The notes under the pieces were generated by a model. The model saw only the letters and a program-made list of their open reading frames with translations. It had not been told where the DNA came from and searched no databases. Of a stretch of 64,000 nt of DNA, positions 45,366-57,553 are shown piece after piece. A program made the position numbers and the translations under genes. Every line of letters starts with the position of its first letter. Position 1 is the stretch's first letter. Origin of the DNA: Acorus gramineus (Eukaryota; Streptophyta; Magnoliopsida; Acorales; Acoraceae); contig CM060849.1 in assembly GCA_030737835.1 (NCBI GenBank), positions 30,741,080 to 30,805,079 on the forward strand. Reading direction: 5' to 3'.

Positions 45366-47069
45366 TTCGCCTATTCCTAAGACTTGTCTGAAAAAATAAA
45401 TAAAAAATGAACTCACTATCACTATTATTTGGACCAGTTTTGATACCCAAGCGCAGTTTTTAGGTCCCAGTCACAAGCCCCATTAGGTGGCGTTTTCTTA
45501 TTAGTTATCTATTTGACCTTTTCAAAAAGTTAAAAAGACAAAATAACAATACTACCATTCACTTAATATCCCACGTTTTCTTCTTCCCAAAACACATCCC
45601 ATCTTTTTCAAAAAAATTTTAACCGTTTCTTTTATACACATCTGCCAATTAAAAAAATAATTCTGGCCGAGCTGTTTATCTGCAGCAACTAGTGGTCATC
45701 ACCCCAGGATTCCTCTCGTCACCCTCTATCTTATGAGAGGTGGTTTGACTATATATCTTTCTAGCCCTCCTCCGGACTCCACCTCCTCCGACCTCCACCT
45801 CCACCTTTTGATGAATGCAATTGTATTTCATTTCATACCTCACAGATTAAATGCTTTTAATTGCATAACATTCAATTTAAGATTTGTAACTTTCTGATGA
45901 ACTGTATATAACATTTATTAAATGCAACTTTTATTTTTCATTTGTTAAATGTAACTTTTACTTTTTTAGAATAGCTTAATTTGACGAATGTAACTGTTTC
46001 ATTTTGATGAACTGCATGTAATTAACATTTGTTAAATGTTTCAATGAATTATTTGAAAACATAGATGTCACTGACGTTTTTCAGTTTTTTGTATAGGTTA
46101 GATTGAAAAATGTAACGAAATTTATTTTTTCATTAACTAAATGTACTGTTTGTTAAATGTAACACATAATAAAAAAAGTGTTTAACATTTTTCATAAAAT
46201 GTAACTGACTATTGAGGAGATGATTTATTTTTTAATTGTTTAAACATTGCATGGAATGTAAATCATTTAGGTAAATATAAGTGTTATGTTACGTTTACGT
46301 AAATGTAACAAATAGTTATGAGAGATATAAATATTTAAGAAATGTATTTACATTGTATGAGATGTATAGCATTTATTTGGAAAGATGGTTGTCAATGCTA
46401 GAATGTAACAGATATGCGATATGTTTTTAAAGAAGAAATCTATTTTTAATGAAATGAGATGTTTGCATTGCTGTATGTAACTACTAATATAAAATGTAAC
46501 TGTTTCATTTGGTAACTATATGTGTTTTTTTATTTAAATTTGTATACAATAAATATCTGACTATTTTAATGATTTCAATTGCATAACAGTTGTAAAAACA
46601 AAAAAAGTTAGAAAACAAAAACAATATGAAAGCAGATGTTGAAAATTTTTCAAACAGATCAAGATTTATGCACTTTTGTGTTTTCACAACATGAAAACGA
46701 TTGGATTGATGGAAGAACAAATGAACATATAAGATTCAATTACAAAAAAAAAAAAACTGTGAAAATAAATTTGGCACATGAAAAAAAAAAAAAACATGTA
46801 GTAAATGTGTAGCACAAAAAATAGGAAAACTTGTAACCGCCTCATCGATTTGAGGGATCGGTTATCTAAAATGTCAGTTTTACCACACAACACTATATAA
46901 GGAAATGCACATATGCCACTTTATATGGGACTTACACTTTGGGACTTAAAAAGATTATTATATTTAGACATGAGCTTTTATATATATGACTGGGTAAAAA
47001 AAAAAAAAAAAATTGATCAAGTCCGTCCTCTTTTTTCTTCACACTTTGGCTCTTATTGATTAAAAAAAA
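45366..47069. other. Intergenic DNA with a clustered AATGTAAC motif
   Basis: From about 45920 to 46510, AATGTAAC or a close variant occurs about ten times in 600 bp. It lies in AT-rich DNA without a coding frame. Beyond that there is nothing recognisable; several A-rich runs. Confidence 0.4.
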
Positions 47070-47553
47070 GGGTTAAAGACATCTACATCCGTGCAAAAAT
47101 TGATAATCCCATATAAGTCCCTGTAAAAGTTGGGGCTGACACATGAGTCTCTAAAAGCTGACAAAAACCTAATTATCATCATCGGATTAAATTTTTATTG
47201 AAATTTGATAAAATATTTTATCACCATGTAATTGTGTAAATATTATAGTCTCCATAAACAATCATAAAAATAAATTAGTCCATGCAAAGATCAAATTATT
47301 CTTGTAAGACTTTATGTTTCTTCATTTCTATTGGGATATTGTTTGAAAACGGTTAAAAATGAAGATAATTTAATTATTTCATAGCTATAGGTTAAAATTA
47401 AGTAGGATAGGTTGTGTTAGGATTAATTTTTGTTGAAACCAATGATGTAAATGGGTTTTTGTGAGTTTTTAAAAATTTGTACGTCTGTTTCAATTTTGAT
47501 AAGGATTTATATGAGATTATCTATGTTTGTGAGGACTTGAACGTCTTTAACCC
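47070..47553. mobile_element. Long-TIR MULE-like element, 484 bp
   Basis: Ends GGGTTAAAGACATCTACATC and, inverted, GGGTTAAAGACGTTCAAGTC. The inverted similarity runs on for about 70 bases (GATAATCYCATATAARTCC). The flanks TAAAAAAAA and AAAAAAAAA are compatible with a 9-bp TSD but are low complexity. Confidence 0.7.
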
Positions 47554-47977
47554 AAAAAAAAATTTGGATAAAAAGGTATGACATTTATAAACTGGTCCAC
47601 ATCCGGTGCAATCAATGGAAGCTTTAATTCCAAGAGGGCACATGCAAATGGTTGGAATTGCATGTTCTGTCGTTGTCCCCATGAGAAAGAGAAACCCCAC
47701 CATCGATGACGTAATATCTTTATCAACCTTGGAAAGGACATCTACAGTTGAAGTACTCCTCATGTCTAAAACTGATTTAATCAATCAAAATGGATTGAAA
47801 TTATACAATGTACTTCGTTTGTGCTCGTACAGGTGACACACATCATTAATTAGAGCATTTCCAACAAGTTTATCTACTTTTTCAACAATTTAGGATGAAA
47901 AAAATATCATCTTTATTTTAAAGGTTCACTTTTTAGATGATATATAACAGCATGAAGACTTCATCTTTATTTTAAAG
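47554..47977. other. Spacer with a MITE end and an internal direct repeat
   Basis: TTAGAGCATTTCCAACAAG at 47852 resembles the left end of 33897-34518. The 17-base string CATCTTTATTTTAAAGG occurs twice (about 47909 and 47962) just before the LINE. The MITE's right end is missing, perhaps lost when the LINE inserted. Confidence 0.45.
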
Positions 47978-47994
47978 GATCCAAGGCAGCCGAA

Positions 47995-48261
47995 ATGTCT
48001 CTCCAAGCTCGAGATGGAGGCTCACATCCCCCGGCTAATCGTGATCAGCTGGCTTTGTCAAGGGCCCATCAAGCGGGTATTTGCTTGAACTCGGAGTCGG
48101 ACAAGCAAAGGTTCAATGAGTTTTTGCGTGAGACATTCGGGAAATGGGGTGCGTTCAACGATTGCTCATCCATCGTATCAGGGGAACTTCGTTCAGGATC
48201 AGTCACAGATGATTCAGTCCGGATGGAGGAGGTCGACAGACCTACCAATGGTCCATGTTGA
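47995..48261 (+). pseudogene. C-terminal remnant of LINE ORF1-like protein
   Basis: An 88-codon frame ending TNGPC, immediately overlapping the start of the endonuclease frame at 48255, as ORF1/ORF2 do in plant L1 elements. No CCHC knuckle remains in this portion. The true start is not visible. Confidence 0.45.
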
Positions 48262-51200
48262 GCATTCTCTCATGGAACATACCGGGGGGGGGGGGGGGGG
48301 GGGGGTGCACGACCCTGCGAAAAAACGTGTGGTTGCCAAAGTGGTTCGGGAAAACAAAGTGGAGATTTGTCATGGGAAGGGTTCGAATGGACACGATGGC
48401 GGTTAAGGCCGCGGTTGGAGTTGCAGGTGGTTTACTATCCTGCTGGGATTCTGGTAAATGGGAGCTACTCGACACTGCTACCGGGCGTTTCTCTCTCTCG
48501 GTCTTGCTGAAATGTAGAACATCAGGGTGGTGCTGGATATGTTACAACTTCTATGGCCCGGTGAATGGTGTGGACAGACACATCTTGTGGACTGAACTGT
48601 TGGAGATTAAGGCGAGATGGTTGGCTCCTTGGTGCGTGGTAGGCAACTTCAACATCACTCGATTCTCCAAGGACAGGAACTGGGAAGGCACCAGCACACC
48701 ATCGATGGTTGGGTTCTTGGAGTGGATCGTGGAGGAGGCATTGCTTGACCTACCGCTTTCTAACTACTCCTTCACATGGAGTAACATGAGGGAAGATCCG
48801 GTGTTGGCTCGTTTAGATAGAATGCTCGTATGTACAAATTGGGAGGACAAATTCCCAAGGTGCATGGTTAAGGGGCTCCCAAGACCAACATCTGATCACA
48901 TTCCTCTGCTCCTGCAATCACTCTCTGGGTCACCACGTCATCGGGCGTTCAAGTTTGAATCTTGGTGGTTGGAGTGCGACAACTTATCAGACATTGTGCA
49001 AGATTCATGAGGCAGGGAGGTTGGGAACCTTCGAGGCGTGCGTAGGATAGCCGTTAAACTGCGGCGCTTGAAACATCGGCTCAAAGAATGGGGCCACAAT
49101 GAATTAGCAAGGAGGAAGGAACTTAAAGTGGCATGTCTTAATCAGATTGAAGCACTGGATCAGAAAAAAGAATCGAGCCGGCTCGATGAAGAGGAAAGAG
49201 CATGTAGAAGACAATCCAAGGCGGAGTTGGCAGTCATTTTGAAGGAGGAAATCAAGTGGAGACAATTGTCTAAATCACTGTGGCCACGGGCGGGAGATAA
49301 TAACACTCGATTCTTTCATAAATTTGCCAATCAGAGACAGAGGCAGAATGGCATTAGTCAGTTGGAAGTCAACGATGTGGTATTGGTGGAGGAAGCACAG
49401 ACGTGTCCCAAACTCATGGAACACTTTCAAGGTGCTTTCCAGCGTGACAGGAGATGGAAGCCGGAGTGGAATATGGGTGACCTCAAGAAACTTCAAGAAG
49501 GCTGTAAGGCTGACCTCGAATCTTGCTTTTCTGAAGCGGAGATCAAACGAGCTTGCTTTGGCGCAGATGGCGATAAATCCCGTGGACCAGATGGGTTCGG
49601 GCTCCAATTTTTCCAACATTTCTAGGATATAGTGAAGGCCGATATCATAGACATGTTTGAGGGCTTCTTTGATAACGAATTCGGGATCGGTTGTATCAAT
49701 GCCTCCTCGATTGTCCTTCTAAAAAAAAGGATGGGGCGGTGCGCATTGGGGATTTCTGGCCCATTTGCCTCCTCAATTGATGCTACCTCTTGCTATCTAA
49801 AGTGCTAGCCAACCGTTTGCATAGCGCTTGTGGGCTGATCGTCAAGGAGGAGCATTCAACATTTCTATCAGGGCGTAACCTCCTCTAGGGCTTCGCGATC
49901 ACACAAGAGACCATCAATGGTCTTCATGGGGACGGACAGAGCGGTGTCATCTTCAAACTTGATTTTTCAAATGCATATGATAATGTGGACTAGTCCTTCC
50001 TTTTGCATTTGATGAGTTTGCTTGGTTTCACTGCTAGATGGTGCAGGATGATCAAACATTAATAATGCATTAGTTCAACAAGAGCATCGGTACTAGTCAA
50101 CGGGTTACCGTTTGGCTTCTTCCCTCTCAACCGGGGTTTGAGACAAGGCGACCCCCTCTCTCCGGTGCTCTTCTCCTTGGTGGCCAATGCTCTATGCTTG
50201 ATGTGTATAGCAGCAGCCACAGATGGTTGGATCGATGGCCTCACATCCAGGGCTGGGGGATTAAAACTCAACTTATTACAATACGCTGACGATATAATCA
50301 TCTTCAGTGCATCGGAGGTATCGACGATCGTGGGCTACCGCTTCATTTTCAACTGTTTCGGTCTACTATTAGGCCTTCATATCAACTTTTCCAAGAGTGC
50401 CTTGGTGCCAATCAACCTGTGTGCCGAGACCGCGATCAACTAGCGTAGGTTTTGTGGTTCGAGGTTCAACAATTCCCCATCCACCACCTTGGGCTGCCCC
50501 TCGTAGCCAAGAAGATGCGGCGGATAGACTGGCAACCTCTCATTCAACGCATGGAGAAGAGATTGGAAGGATGGTGTGGCTGCATACTTAGTTTCGAAGG
50601 GAAGTTGACGCTGCTCCAGGCTGTTTTGTCTAGCCTGCCGGTATTCTTCTTGTCCGTTTTTAAGCTATCAAAAGGTGTTATACAACATATTGATTTGATT
50701 CGGAGGCGATTGATTCCTTTGGGACGGGGCGGAGCGGGAACCTCGCAAGCCTCATCTGGTTCGTTGGGACATGGTGTGCCTACCCCGCGACAAAGGAGGT
50801 TTCGGCATTCGTAGATTGGAAGAGATGAACAATGCACTATTGGCCAAATGGTATTGGCAGTGGTTGAACAATCCGGAGGCTATGTGGGTTCGCATATTCC
50901 GCGAGAGGTATGGTGTGCTACCGGGGTCTCATGCGCCAAACGTGCCTCGCAACACTTCCAACCCGTGCAAAGGTTGGTTTCAAGGTATTGACAAGCTTCT
51001 ATCATCAATGCATTGGAAGATAGGGGACGGCGGCTTGGCATTTTTTTGGAAGGATAGTTGGTGCAGGGATGGATCGTTCATGTGTAGGTTCCCGGATCTT
51101 TACCAAATTGTGGAGGCTAAGAATGACTCAGTTGATCTCTTTTGGGAGGGTCAAGAGGAAGCTGGGGGCTGGCGCATTCAGCTAATCAGAGCCATTCGGG

Positions 51201-51889
51201 AGGAGGAAACTTGCCAAGCTAAGGTGCTCAAGGGACATCTGCGCACAGTGGCGCTGTCTACAAATGAACCAGACCGCGTCTATTGGCAGGTTGACCCGAC
51301 AAGAGGCTATTTGGCTCGGCAGAGCTATAGATGGTTTATACGCAACGCTGAACATAACAATGGTTTGACAGCAAAGCAATCGGTTATATGGAGCCCCAAG
51401 GTGCCCCTTAAGATCAAGTCGTTCTTGTTGATGGTCTATCAAAATCGCATTCTAACAAAGTGCTATTGGGCCACGTGGGCACCCAACGCGCTCAACGCTT
51501 CAAAGACCTGTGCCATTTGCATGGGAGATGAAGAAACGGCCGAGCACCTTTTCTGTACGTGCCCTGCAGCAAGGGAAATTTGGTTACGAGTGACCTAGGC
51601 CACGGTGTCTGATCAGGCACCCACTTCCATTGACTCTCTTTGGAAATTTGCGTCACGGCTATCCTCTAGATCAGACAAATCACCGCTAGTAGAGATTAGG
51701 CGTTGCCTAGTTTCGGCGGGACAATGGGCAATATGGACGACACGGAACGCGATTGTCTTTCGGGGACATAGATTTTACTTCGACAACTTGTGGGACTCTT
51801 TCGCCGGTTGCGCGTGCAAATGGGGCCGACTACTCGGAGGAGTGACGAGAGTGGACATCACCGAGAATGGCATCTCGATTACAGTTTGA
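48255..51889 (+). pseudogene. LINE ORF2: AP endonuclease, reverse transcriptase, zf-RVT (inactivated)
   Basis: 48255-49007 encodes the endonuclease: the SWN start block, NFNIT, then SDHIPLLL with the catalytic DH. The frame continues after an in-frame TGA at 49008 to TAG at 49623. RT blocks follow: KLDFSNAYDNVD (motif A), RQGDPLSPVLF, and YADDIIIF with YADD at 50282-50293. A frameshift near 49725 (A-rich run) and several later stops break the RT. 50771-51598 carries the region ending CAICMGDEETAEHLFCTCPA, a zf-RVT-like Cys/His cluster, and 51605-51889 the tail. A G22 run at 48284-48305 sits in the endonuclease N-terminus and replaces conserved residues. The product would have nicked target DNA and reverse-transcribed LINE RNA; this copy cannot. 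Confidence 0.88.
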
Positions 51890-52076
51890 TGGAGGATGAC
51901 TCAGCGTGACAAGGAGGAATAGAGCTCTCTTCTATTCCGATTTGTTCACTCGGGCGTGTTTTCCCTTTTATCTTTATCTTTGTTCCCTTCCCTTGTCCTT
52001 ATAACCTTTCGGCCCAATGAAATTTTGATTAATATAATTGGGGTAGCTTTGGTCTACCAGTTTTTGAAAAAAAAAA

Positions 52077-52659
52077 TGTTATTTGATTTTATTTCAATTA
52101 TAATACATTTTTCAATGACAATAAAACCATATGGAATAAAAAAAAAACACATCTTAAAATTAATTATAATAACAAGACAAAATATAATGATAATAAGAAT
52201 AAAAGAACAGACACAATAAAAGCATATATGCTCCTAACAAAAACCGAAACAAAAAAAACACATTGAAAGAAGAAAAAACTACATTTACTCAGCTGGTCCA
52301 TTTTTTCAAACACCCCACATGCAGCACTATTCAAAATAAAAAAATGGAATTCAAACATGATTTACCTCGAGTTGTTGACACTTCAAATTCAAATACAAAT
52401 CATATATTCTAATTTGCTTCTTCTCATGCATACAGGACAAAGAAATGAAAAAGATGTTGGGGGAGGGGGAACAGAGTTCCACCAGAGTAAAAATGGACAT
52501 GAAGAGCCAAAACCAATGTGTAAACCAATGTCTATTTCAATGATATAGCCAAATGGTAATATGACCATTCGAATTTAAAAAAAAAATGTAAAATATTTGA
52601 ATGGGGTGCTTGAACATTCGCCCCCTCCAGCCAGTCAAAATGATACCTGCAAAGAGTGC
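52077..52659. other. AT-rich spacer, no gene seen
   Basis: Poly(A)-rich. The short frames on both strands show no family signal. Confidence 0.4.
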
Positions 52660-52925
52660 TGTTACACTCAGTTTTTTTTTCAATAAAAAACACAGTCTTA
52701 CATATCACATTAGAAATCTAGTGAAGCATATACCTCGTTAGATGTTGTATGTATCACATTAAATATTTCTTTACACTTACTAAAAATGAGTTCATTCAAC
52801 TCGAAATAGTGCGATATGTACTTTTTATCAAAGCATATATCTCACTAGATGATGCTTACTATATTTAAAAAAATAAAAACATGTGAGGTTTGTGTTTTTG
52901 TTGGTGAATGCAACTGAGTCTTACA
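52660..52925 (+). mobile_element. MITE, TGTTAC family, copy D
   Basis: From TGTTACACTCAGTT to AACTGAGTCTTACA, about 266 bp. The two ends form a clear imperfect 14-bp TIR. Near end-to-end match to 3512-3787. Confidence 0.78.
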
Positions 52926-53077
52926 TTTTTCTACCCTCAAAATAGGGGGTTTGTATGGAGAGCATGTTGGAGGATATTTTACAGGGGGCTGTTATTTTAA
53001 CCCCATTTTTCAGTAATCCCACCTTTTTTTTTAGATGATCCACCCCATTCAAAGAGAACAGCAAACTCGATCACCCC

Positions 53078-53408
53078 TATATAAAAATATCACACACTAC
53101 ACCTTGAACCCACCACATTGATCTTCTCCTTCCTTCCCTCTCGACCTTCATGTGCTCCGCCTCTCTTTCTCTCTCTCTCTCTCTTGGAGTTCTCTTGTTT
53201 GATCTTTGATTTAGATCAATCGGAATGACTTCCATGGTGGGATTTTGGTTTCCACCTCTCCATCTAGATCTGAAGTCTTTCTCTCTCTCTCTCTCACACA
53301 CACACAATCTCAATTAGATCCAACCCACTCATCCACCTCGCCTTCGGGATATGGAGGCAGCAATGAGGTTGTCAGAGAGGATTGTGGTGGACTTCAGGCT
53401 AGTAAGGC
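53078..53408 (+). promoter_or_regulatory. Promoter-like region with TATA box and CT-rich leader
   Basis: TATATAAA at 53078-53085, then CT microsatellites (53161-53185, 53279-53300) and an ATG at 53351 opening MEAAMRLSERIVVDFRL. It looks like the start of a plant gene, but the frame runs into a transposon at 53409 and no further exon was recognised. It may be a broken gene, a gene fragment or chance. Confidence 0.35.
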
Positions 53409-53949
53409 CAGAGCCAGCCGTGGGAATTGATTTTTTTTATTGGGTCATAGGCGAATGTTTGAAGAGGGGACCCATGCATTTAAAAAAAAAAAAATCCAAC
53501 TTGTTTTATTTTATTTTAAGTTATAACTTGGGCCCTAGGCAAATTTTATTTTAAGTTACTATAATATTACAAAATAGATACACGATATTTTATAATAATT
53601 TGTAAACCTAAAAGCAACAATTTTTTTTTAAAATTTTTTAATGGAATGAAAATGTTATAAAATAATAAATATAGCTAAAAGGGTTTGAACACTATTTATT
53701 TTAAACAACAGGAAGAACTAGGGAGAGATATAGAGAAGGAGATATTGTCATTGTGGTTAGAGATATTTAAGGAGGTGATAAATTTTCAGCTTGATTTTCG
53801 AAAAAAATGTGTTGAGAGAAACTAATTTATAAGGAAAAGTGCCATCTCACCGTTCATTTATTTTATTCTCTTGATCATGTGGTTATTGGGACCCTGCTTG
53901 GGTGGGGGCCCTAGGCAATTGTCTTGGTGATTGCCTAGTGCCGGCCCTG
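53409..53949. mobile_element. Possible hAT-type element, 541 bp
   Basis: Left CAGAGCCAGCC and right, inverted, CAGGGCCGGCA. Subterminal GGGCCCTAGGCAA appears near both ends (about 53530 and 53907), including in the form GGCCCTAGGCAATTG. The 8-bp flanks do not match, so the assignment rests on the TIR and internal symmetry. Confidence 0.45.
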
Positions 53950-55530
53950 GGTTGGGTGGCAAACCGTGGCGGCTCAGGGAGATGTGAGCAAGAGATGTGG
54001 GTATTTTTTTAAGGTTTTTGTTTGACTTCCCTCGAGGTTCCTTTTTGTTATTTTTTTGTTTGGGAGAGCAAGAAAGGAATTTTTAAATTTTTTGTTTGGA
54101 TTTTTTTGTTGGTGATGCAGGATGGAGGGGGAAGTGTGAAGTGAAGAGAAGGAAGAGAGAGAGAGATAGACAGGGGTGGGCTATACTCATTTAGAATATA
54201 TAAAATTGTATTTTTATTTTTTTAATTGGGATGGGTTTCTCATTTCATGGGGTGGATATATGGCTCCACCCACCCCCCAACCCATTTTTTTGGTGATGCT
54301 CCATAAACTAACGAAGGAGGGGGGATATCGAGCCCCTTTAGAGAAGCTATTATTAGAGCATGAAGTCTGGAAGATTTCTTTATTTGAAGAAACAAGATAG
54401 TTCAATTTTATTTAAGAGGACAGCTAAAGCAACCCCATTAGATGAGAACCCCACCCCAACAAAAAAAACCAAAGAAGGGGTGGCCAGGGTGCACCTCAAG
54501 AAAAGAAAAAAAAAAGAGAGGGAAAAGAAAGAAGAGAAAGAAAGGGAAAAAGAAAGAGAGGGGGTTGGGATGGAGGTGGAGAGCATTGATTATGTTACGT
54601 ACGTATAGTTTACATGTAGTTATGTTTGTTTACAGTGCTAAGATGCTTCAATTTATTCTGAAAGTTTGGCCACATTAAAAAAAAAAAAAAAATTTGAAGT
54701 GAACGTGTATCCTTTACTTGAAAAACAATAAAATATTTTTTCATTCAATAAAATATTTTATTAATTATAATAAAATTTTAAGTAGGAAGGAATACAAGGT
54801 TATCGTGTAATAATATAATTCTTATGCGTGCTCGCTCCAAAAAAATAATAAATTGTATATAAAGACTTTGTATAAGTGTCTTCAAAATATATACACATAT
54901 TATCCCATAAAAATAAGATGGACATCTTTTGTAACAGTACTGAAAATGTTAATGTTGTACAACAAGATAAAAAATGTGATTATGTGGACTTAAAAAGCTT
55001 TCTGTGAGGTACTTGACCTATATCTCATATCTCTTCATTGAAACCGGATCCACTGTTCTGATAAGAAAAGCCGCTGCTTGAATCTCTTCGTTGGGGAGTG
55101 ATTGCATTACTGATCAATCATTTTATTTAATAAGTACAAAAATGATCATTTTGGATTACCTGGAATCATTGTTTTTTCCCATCGCGTATCTTCCCCATTA
55201 AAGTTTATTGAAGGTTGCTGTGACAACCAACATCATATTTTTATTTAATTTTTTTTCATGAATCGTATACCATTATAATTTAAAGTTACATGAAATTCAT
55301 ATCGAGAATGGACACTAAAATTTAGACTTGGTAGAATTAACATTATCTTTTATTGAAACAATCATCCAAATCGCACTCAAAATTGACTCTTCATTGATGG
55401 TGAGAACTCATTAAAATTCATGCAACAAAGGCAGCATTTGGAAATCAATCACAGAGAAGTGAGAAACAAATCAAAGAATATATGCCTCTTCATTCGCGAG
55501 GCGATTTAACAACTAAATAAATCAATCTTT
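53950..55530. other. Intergenic DNA, no gene supported
   Basis: Purine-rich AAAGAGAGGG tracts at 54500-54560 give Lys/Glu-rich artefact frames. A-rich runs. No RNA gene or bounded element recognised. Confidence 0.4.
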
Positions 55531-55535
55531 ACTTC

Positions 55536-55683
55536 TGTTAGATTACATGCGTATTATATTATTACTGTGTTACATGTGTATTACTGTATTACACGTGTAT
55601 TAGATCTTGTACTATTATACATAGGGCTTGATCCCTCTCTTAATGGATTAGGTCTCATTATTCTTTCTTCCCTAAATCTAACA
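55536..55683 (+). repeat. 5' LTR of the copia element
   Basis: 148 bp with terminal TG...CA. Contains tandem ATTACATGTGTATT-like units and a TATACATAGGG stretch that could serve as TATA region. Confidence 0.95.
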
Positions 55684-55697
55684 TAGTATCAGAGCCC
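55684..55697 (+). other. Primer-binding site, initiator tRNA-Met type
   Basis: TAGTATCAGAGCCC directly follows the 5' LTR. The usual plant copia PBS is TGGTATCAGAGC, complementary to the tRNA-iMet 3' end. One mismatch at position 2. Confidence 0.85.
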
Positions 55698-56419
55698 TTT
55701 TGAGACTTCAATTTTTTTTTTTTGTGTGGATCTTTGTTGAGATTGGATGCTTGTTACATCGTTATTATGCCGTTGTTGTTCGCACCATCGTCTTCTTCAC
55801 GTTGTCGTCGTCTTCATCGCGCCGCTGTCTATACCCGTCCGCACAATCCCGTCCGCGCTGCCCCAACCGCACTGCCCCGTCCACGCTGCCCCAGCCGTGC
55901 AGCCCAGTCAGTGCAGCCCGTTCGCGCAGCCGCGTCCGCCTGCCCCAGCCCGTCCGAGTCCACATCCGCGTGCAATCCTAGTGAATCTCGAGAATCTCGC
56001 GCGCAATCCCAGCGAATACGGGAAAATCGCGTGGAACGCACGCGTAATCGTGTTCGCATGTTCGCGGATCCCAAATCCGCTGCCCGGCCTGCCAGTCCGG
56101 ATCCGCCAGCTCGTACCTGGATCTGACTACCTGGATCCGATTATCTTCGGCGATCACCGTCAGTTGCCTCCGGCCACCATCCGGCGGCCGTTCGTTAGCC
56201 CCCGACAGCCATCCGTTCGCCGCCAGCAACCGTCAGTTTGCCGCCGGTGCCGTTCATCCGCCGTCTGTCTGTCGCCCGCAAAGTTTTGTTGCGTTTCTTT
56301 CCTGGACTATTACGGCTTCGTTCGGACTTCGAATCTAGTCATCGAGATACTCATTTTGTTCAGTTTTTTGTCCTCTACGCATTCGTATATACTTCGGCAT
56401 CATTTGAGAAATCTTGATC

Positions 56420-57553
56420 ATGACTTTGCCCGATGATCTGACTAATACGGAACCTTCAATGACGGTCACCACTGATCTTCAACAATCTGTTTCTGTGGAC
56501 TCATTTGAGTCATTTCGTGATGTTCTTCCAAACTCGACTGACTTTCTTCTGAGCTCTGTGGATAATTGGCCGCCCTGGCGCGCCACCGTAAAGAGCACCC
56601 TCAGTCCACGTGATTTATTCGGTCACCTTGATGGTACTTCTATTGCTCCATTGCCTAGCGCTCCGACGTATGCATTGTGGCGTAGACGTAATCAGCGTGC
56701 CTCATCATATGTGATTAACTCCGTTGATCGCTCTCTTCGGGCTGATCTTAGTGTCTTCGATACGGCATCAGAGCTTTGGGCATCTCTTCTTGAACGCTTT
56801 GTGGAGAAAAGCGGTGCTCGAGAATACTAGTTACTTGCTGAGGTTAAAACAATTGTTCAGGGAGATCTGTCTGTCACAGACCTATACAATCGCATGCGCA
56901 CTTGTTTTCGTGAGCTACGTAATCTTGAGCCCGGTCCACATGCATCGGCAGCTGAGCGAGCTGTCTTTCGTGAACATCGTGAGTTGTACCAGTTCCTTAT
57001 GGCTCTTCGTCCTGAATTTTCAGCTTTGGCTGGACAGTTGATTTATCGGGATCCTTTACCACGCTTAGAGGTTGCTCTAGCCAAGATTGTTGCTGAGGAG
57101 ACTCGTCTTCGCATTGTGGCATCTCGACAGGCTACTTCCTCGACCATGTATTCTGGAGTTCTAGTTACTATGTCTCCTATCGTTGCTCCTGCACCTTCAT
57201 CACGTTCTACAATTCTTTGTGCGCACTGCAAAAAGCCAGGACATAGCATTAATTACTGCTGGGATCTTCATCCAGAGAAACGTCAGGTTTCTCGTATGCC
57301 ACTGCAAGCTTCTAATGGTCGTGGTTGTGGTCCGGTTCATCGTCGTCCTACTACAGCTGCTGTTGCTACCACCACTGCACCAGGCTTGCCTACCTCTGAT
57401 CATATTGACACCCTGATCAATCAGCGTCTTGAGCAGCTCTTACAGCATCCACCTCAGTTTGAGTCTACTGCTCCCTCAGCCTTCTCTCCTACTCCGTGTA
57501 ATTCAGTTTATTGGATTTTTTTATTCTGGTGCATCCCATCACATGACACCTGA
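56420..57553 (+). pseudogene. Copia gag (capsid/nucleocapsid), one internal stop
   Basis: ATG at 56420 opens a frame with one TAG at 56828 and otherwise open to 57553. The middle is the copia-type Gag core (DNWPPWRATVKSTL, LWRRRNQRASSYV, LWASLLERF, DLYNRMRTCFREL). The nucleocapsid zinc knuckle CAHCKKPGHSINYC fits CX2CX4HX4C exactly. A T-run frameshift at about 57513-57520 cuts the fusion into protease. An untranslated leader of about 720 bp, rich in CCGTCCG-like repeats, precedes it. Confidence 0.9.

Larger units (their letters stand above)
47978..52076 (+). mobile_element. L1-type LINE retrotransposon, degenerate
   Basis: A coherent plus-strand element with the C-terminal remnant of an ORF1-like frame (47995-48261), endonuclease, reverse transcriptase, zf-RVT-like region and a 3' UTR ending in a poly(A) at about 52067-52076. 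The 5' part of ORF1 is missing, so the copy is 5'-truncated or its start is unrecognised. The TSD was not resolved. Confidence 0.88.

Noticed and set aside
54360..54678. Lys/Glu-rich frames
   Set aside because: Purine tract artefact without homology.
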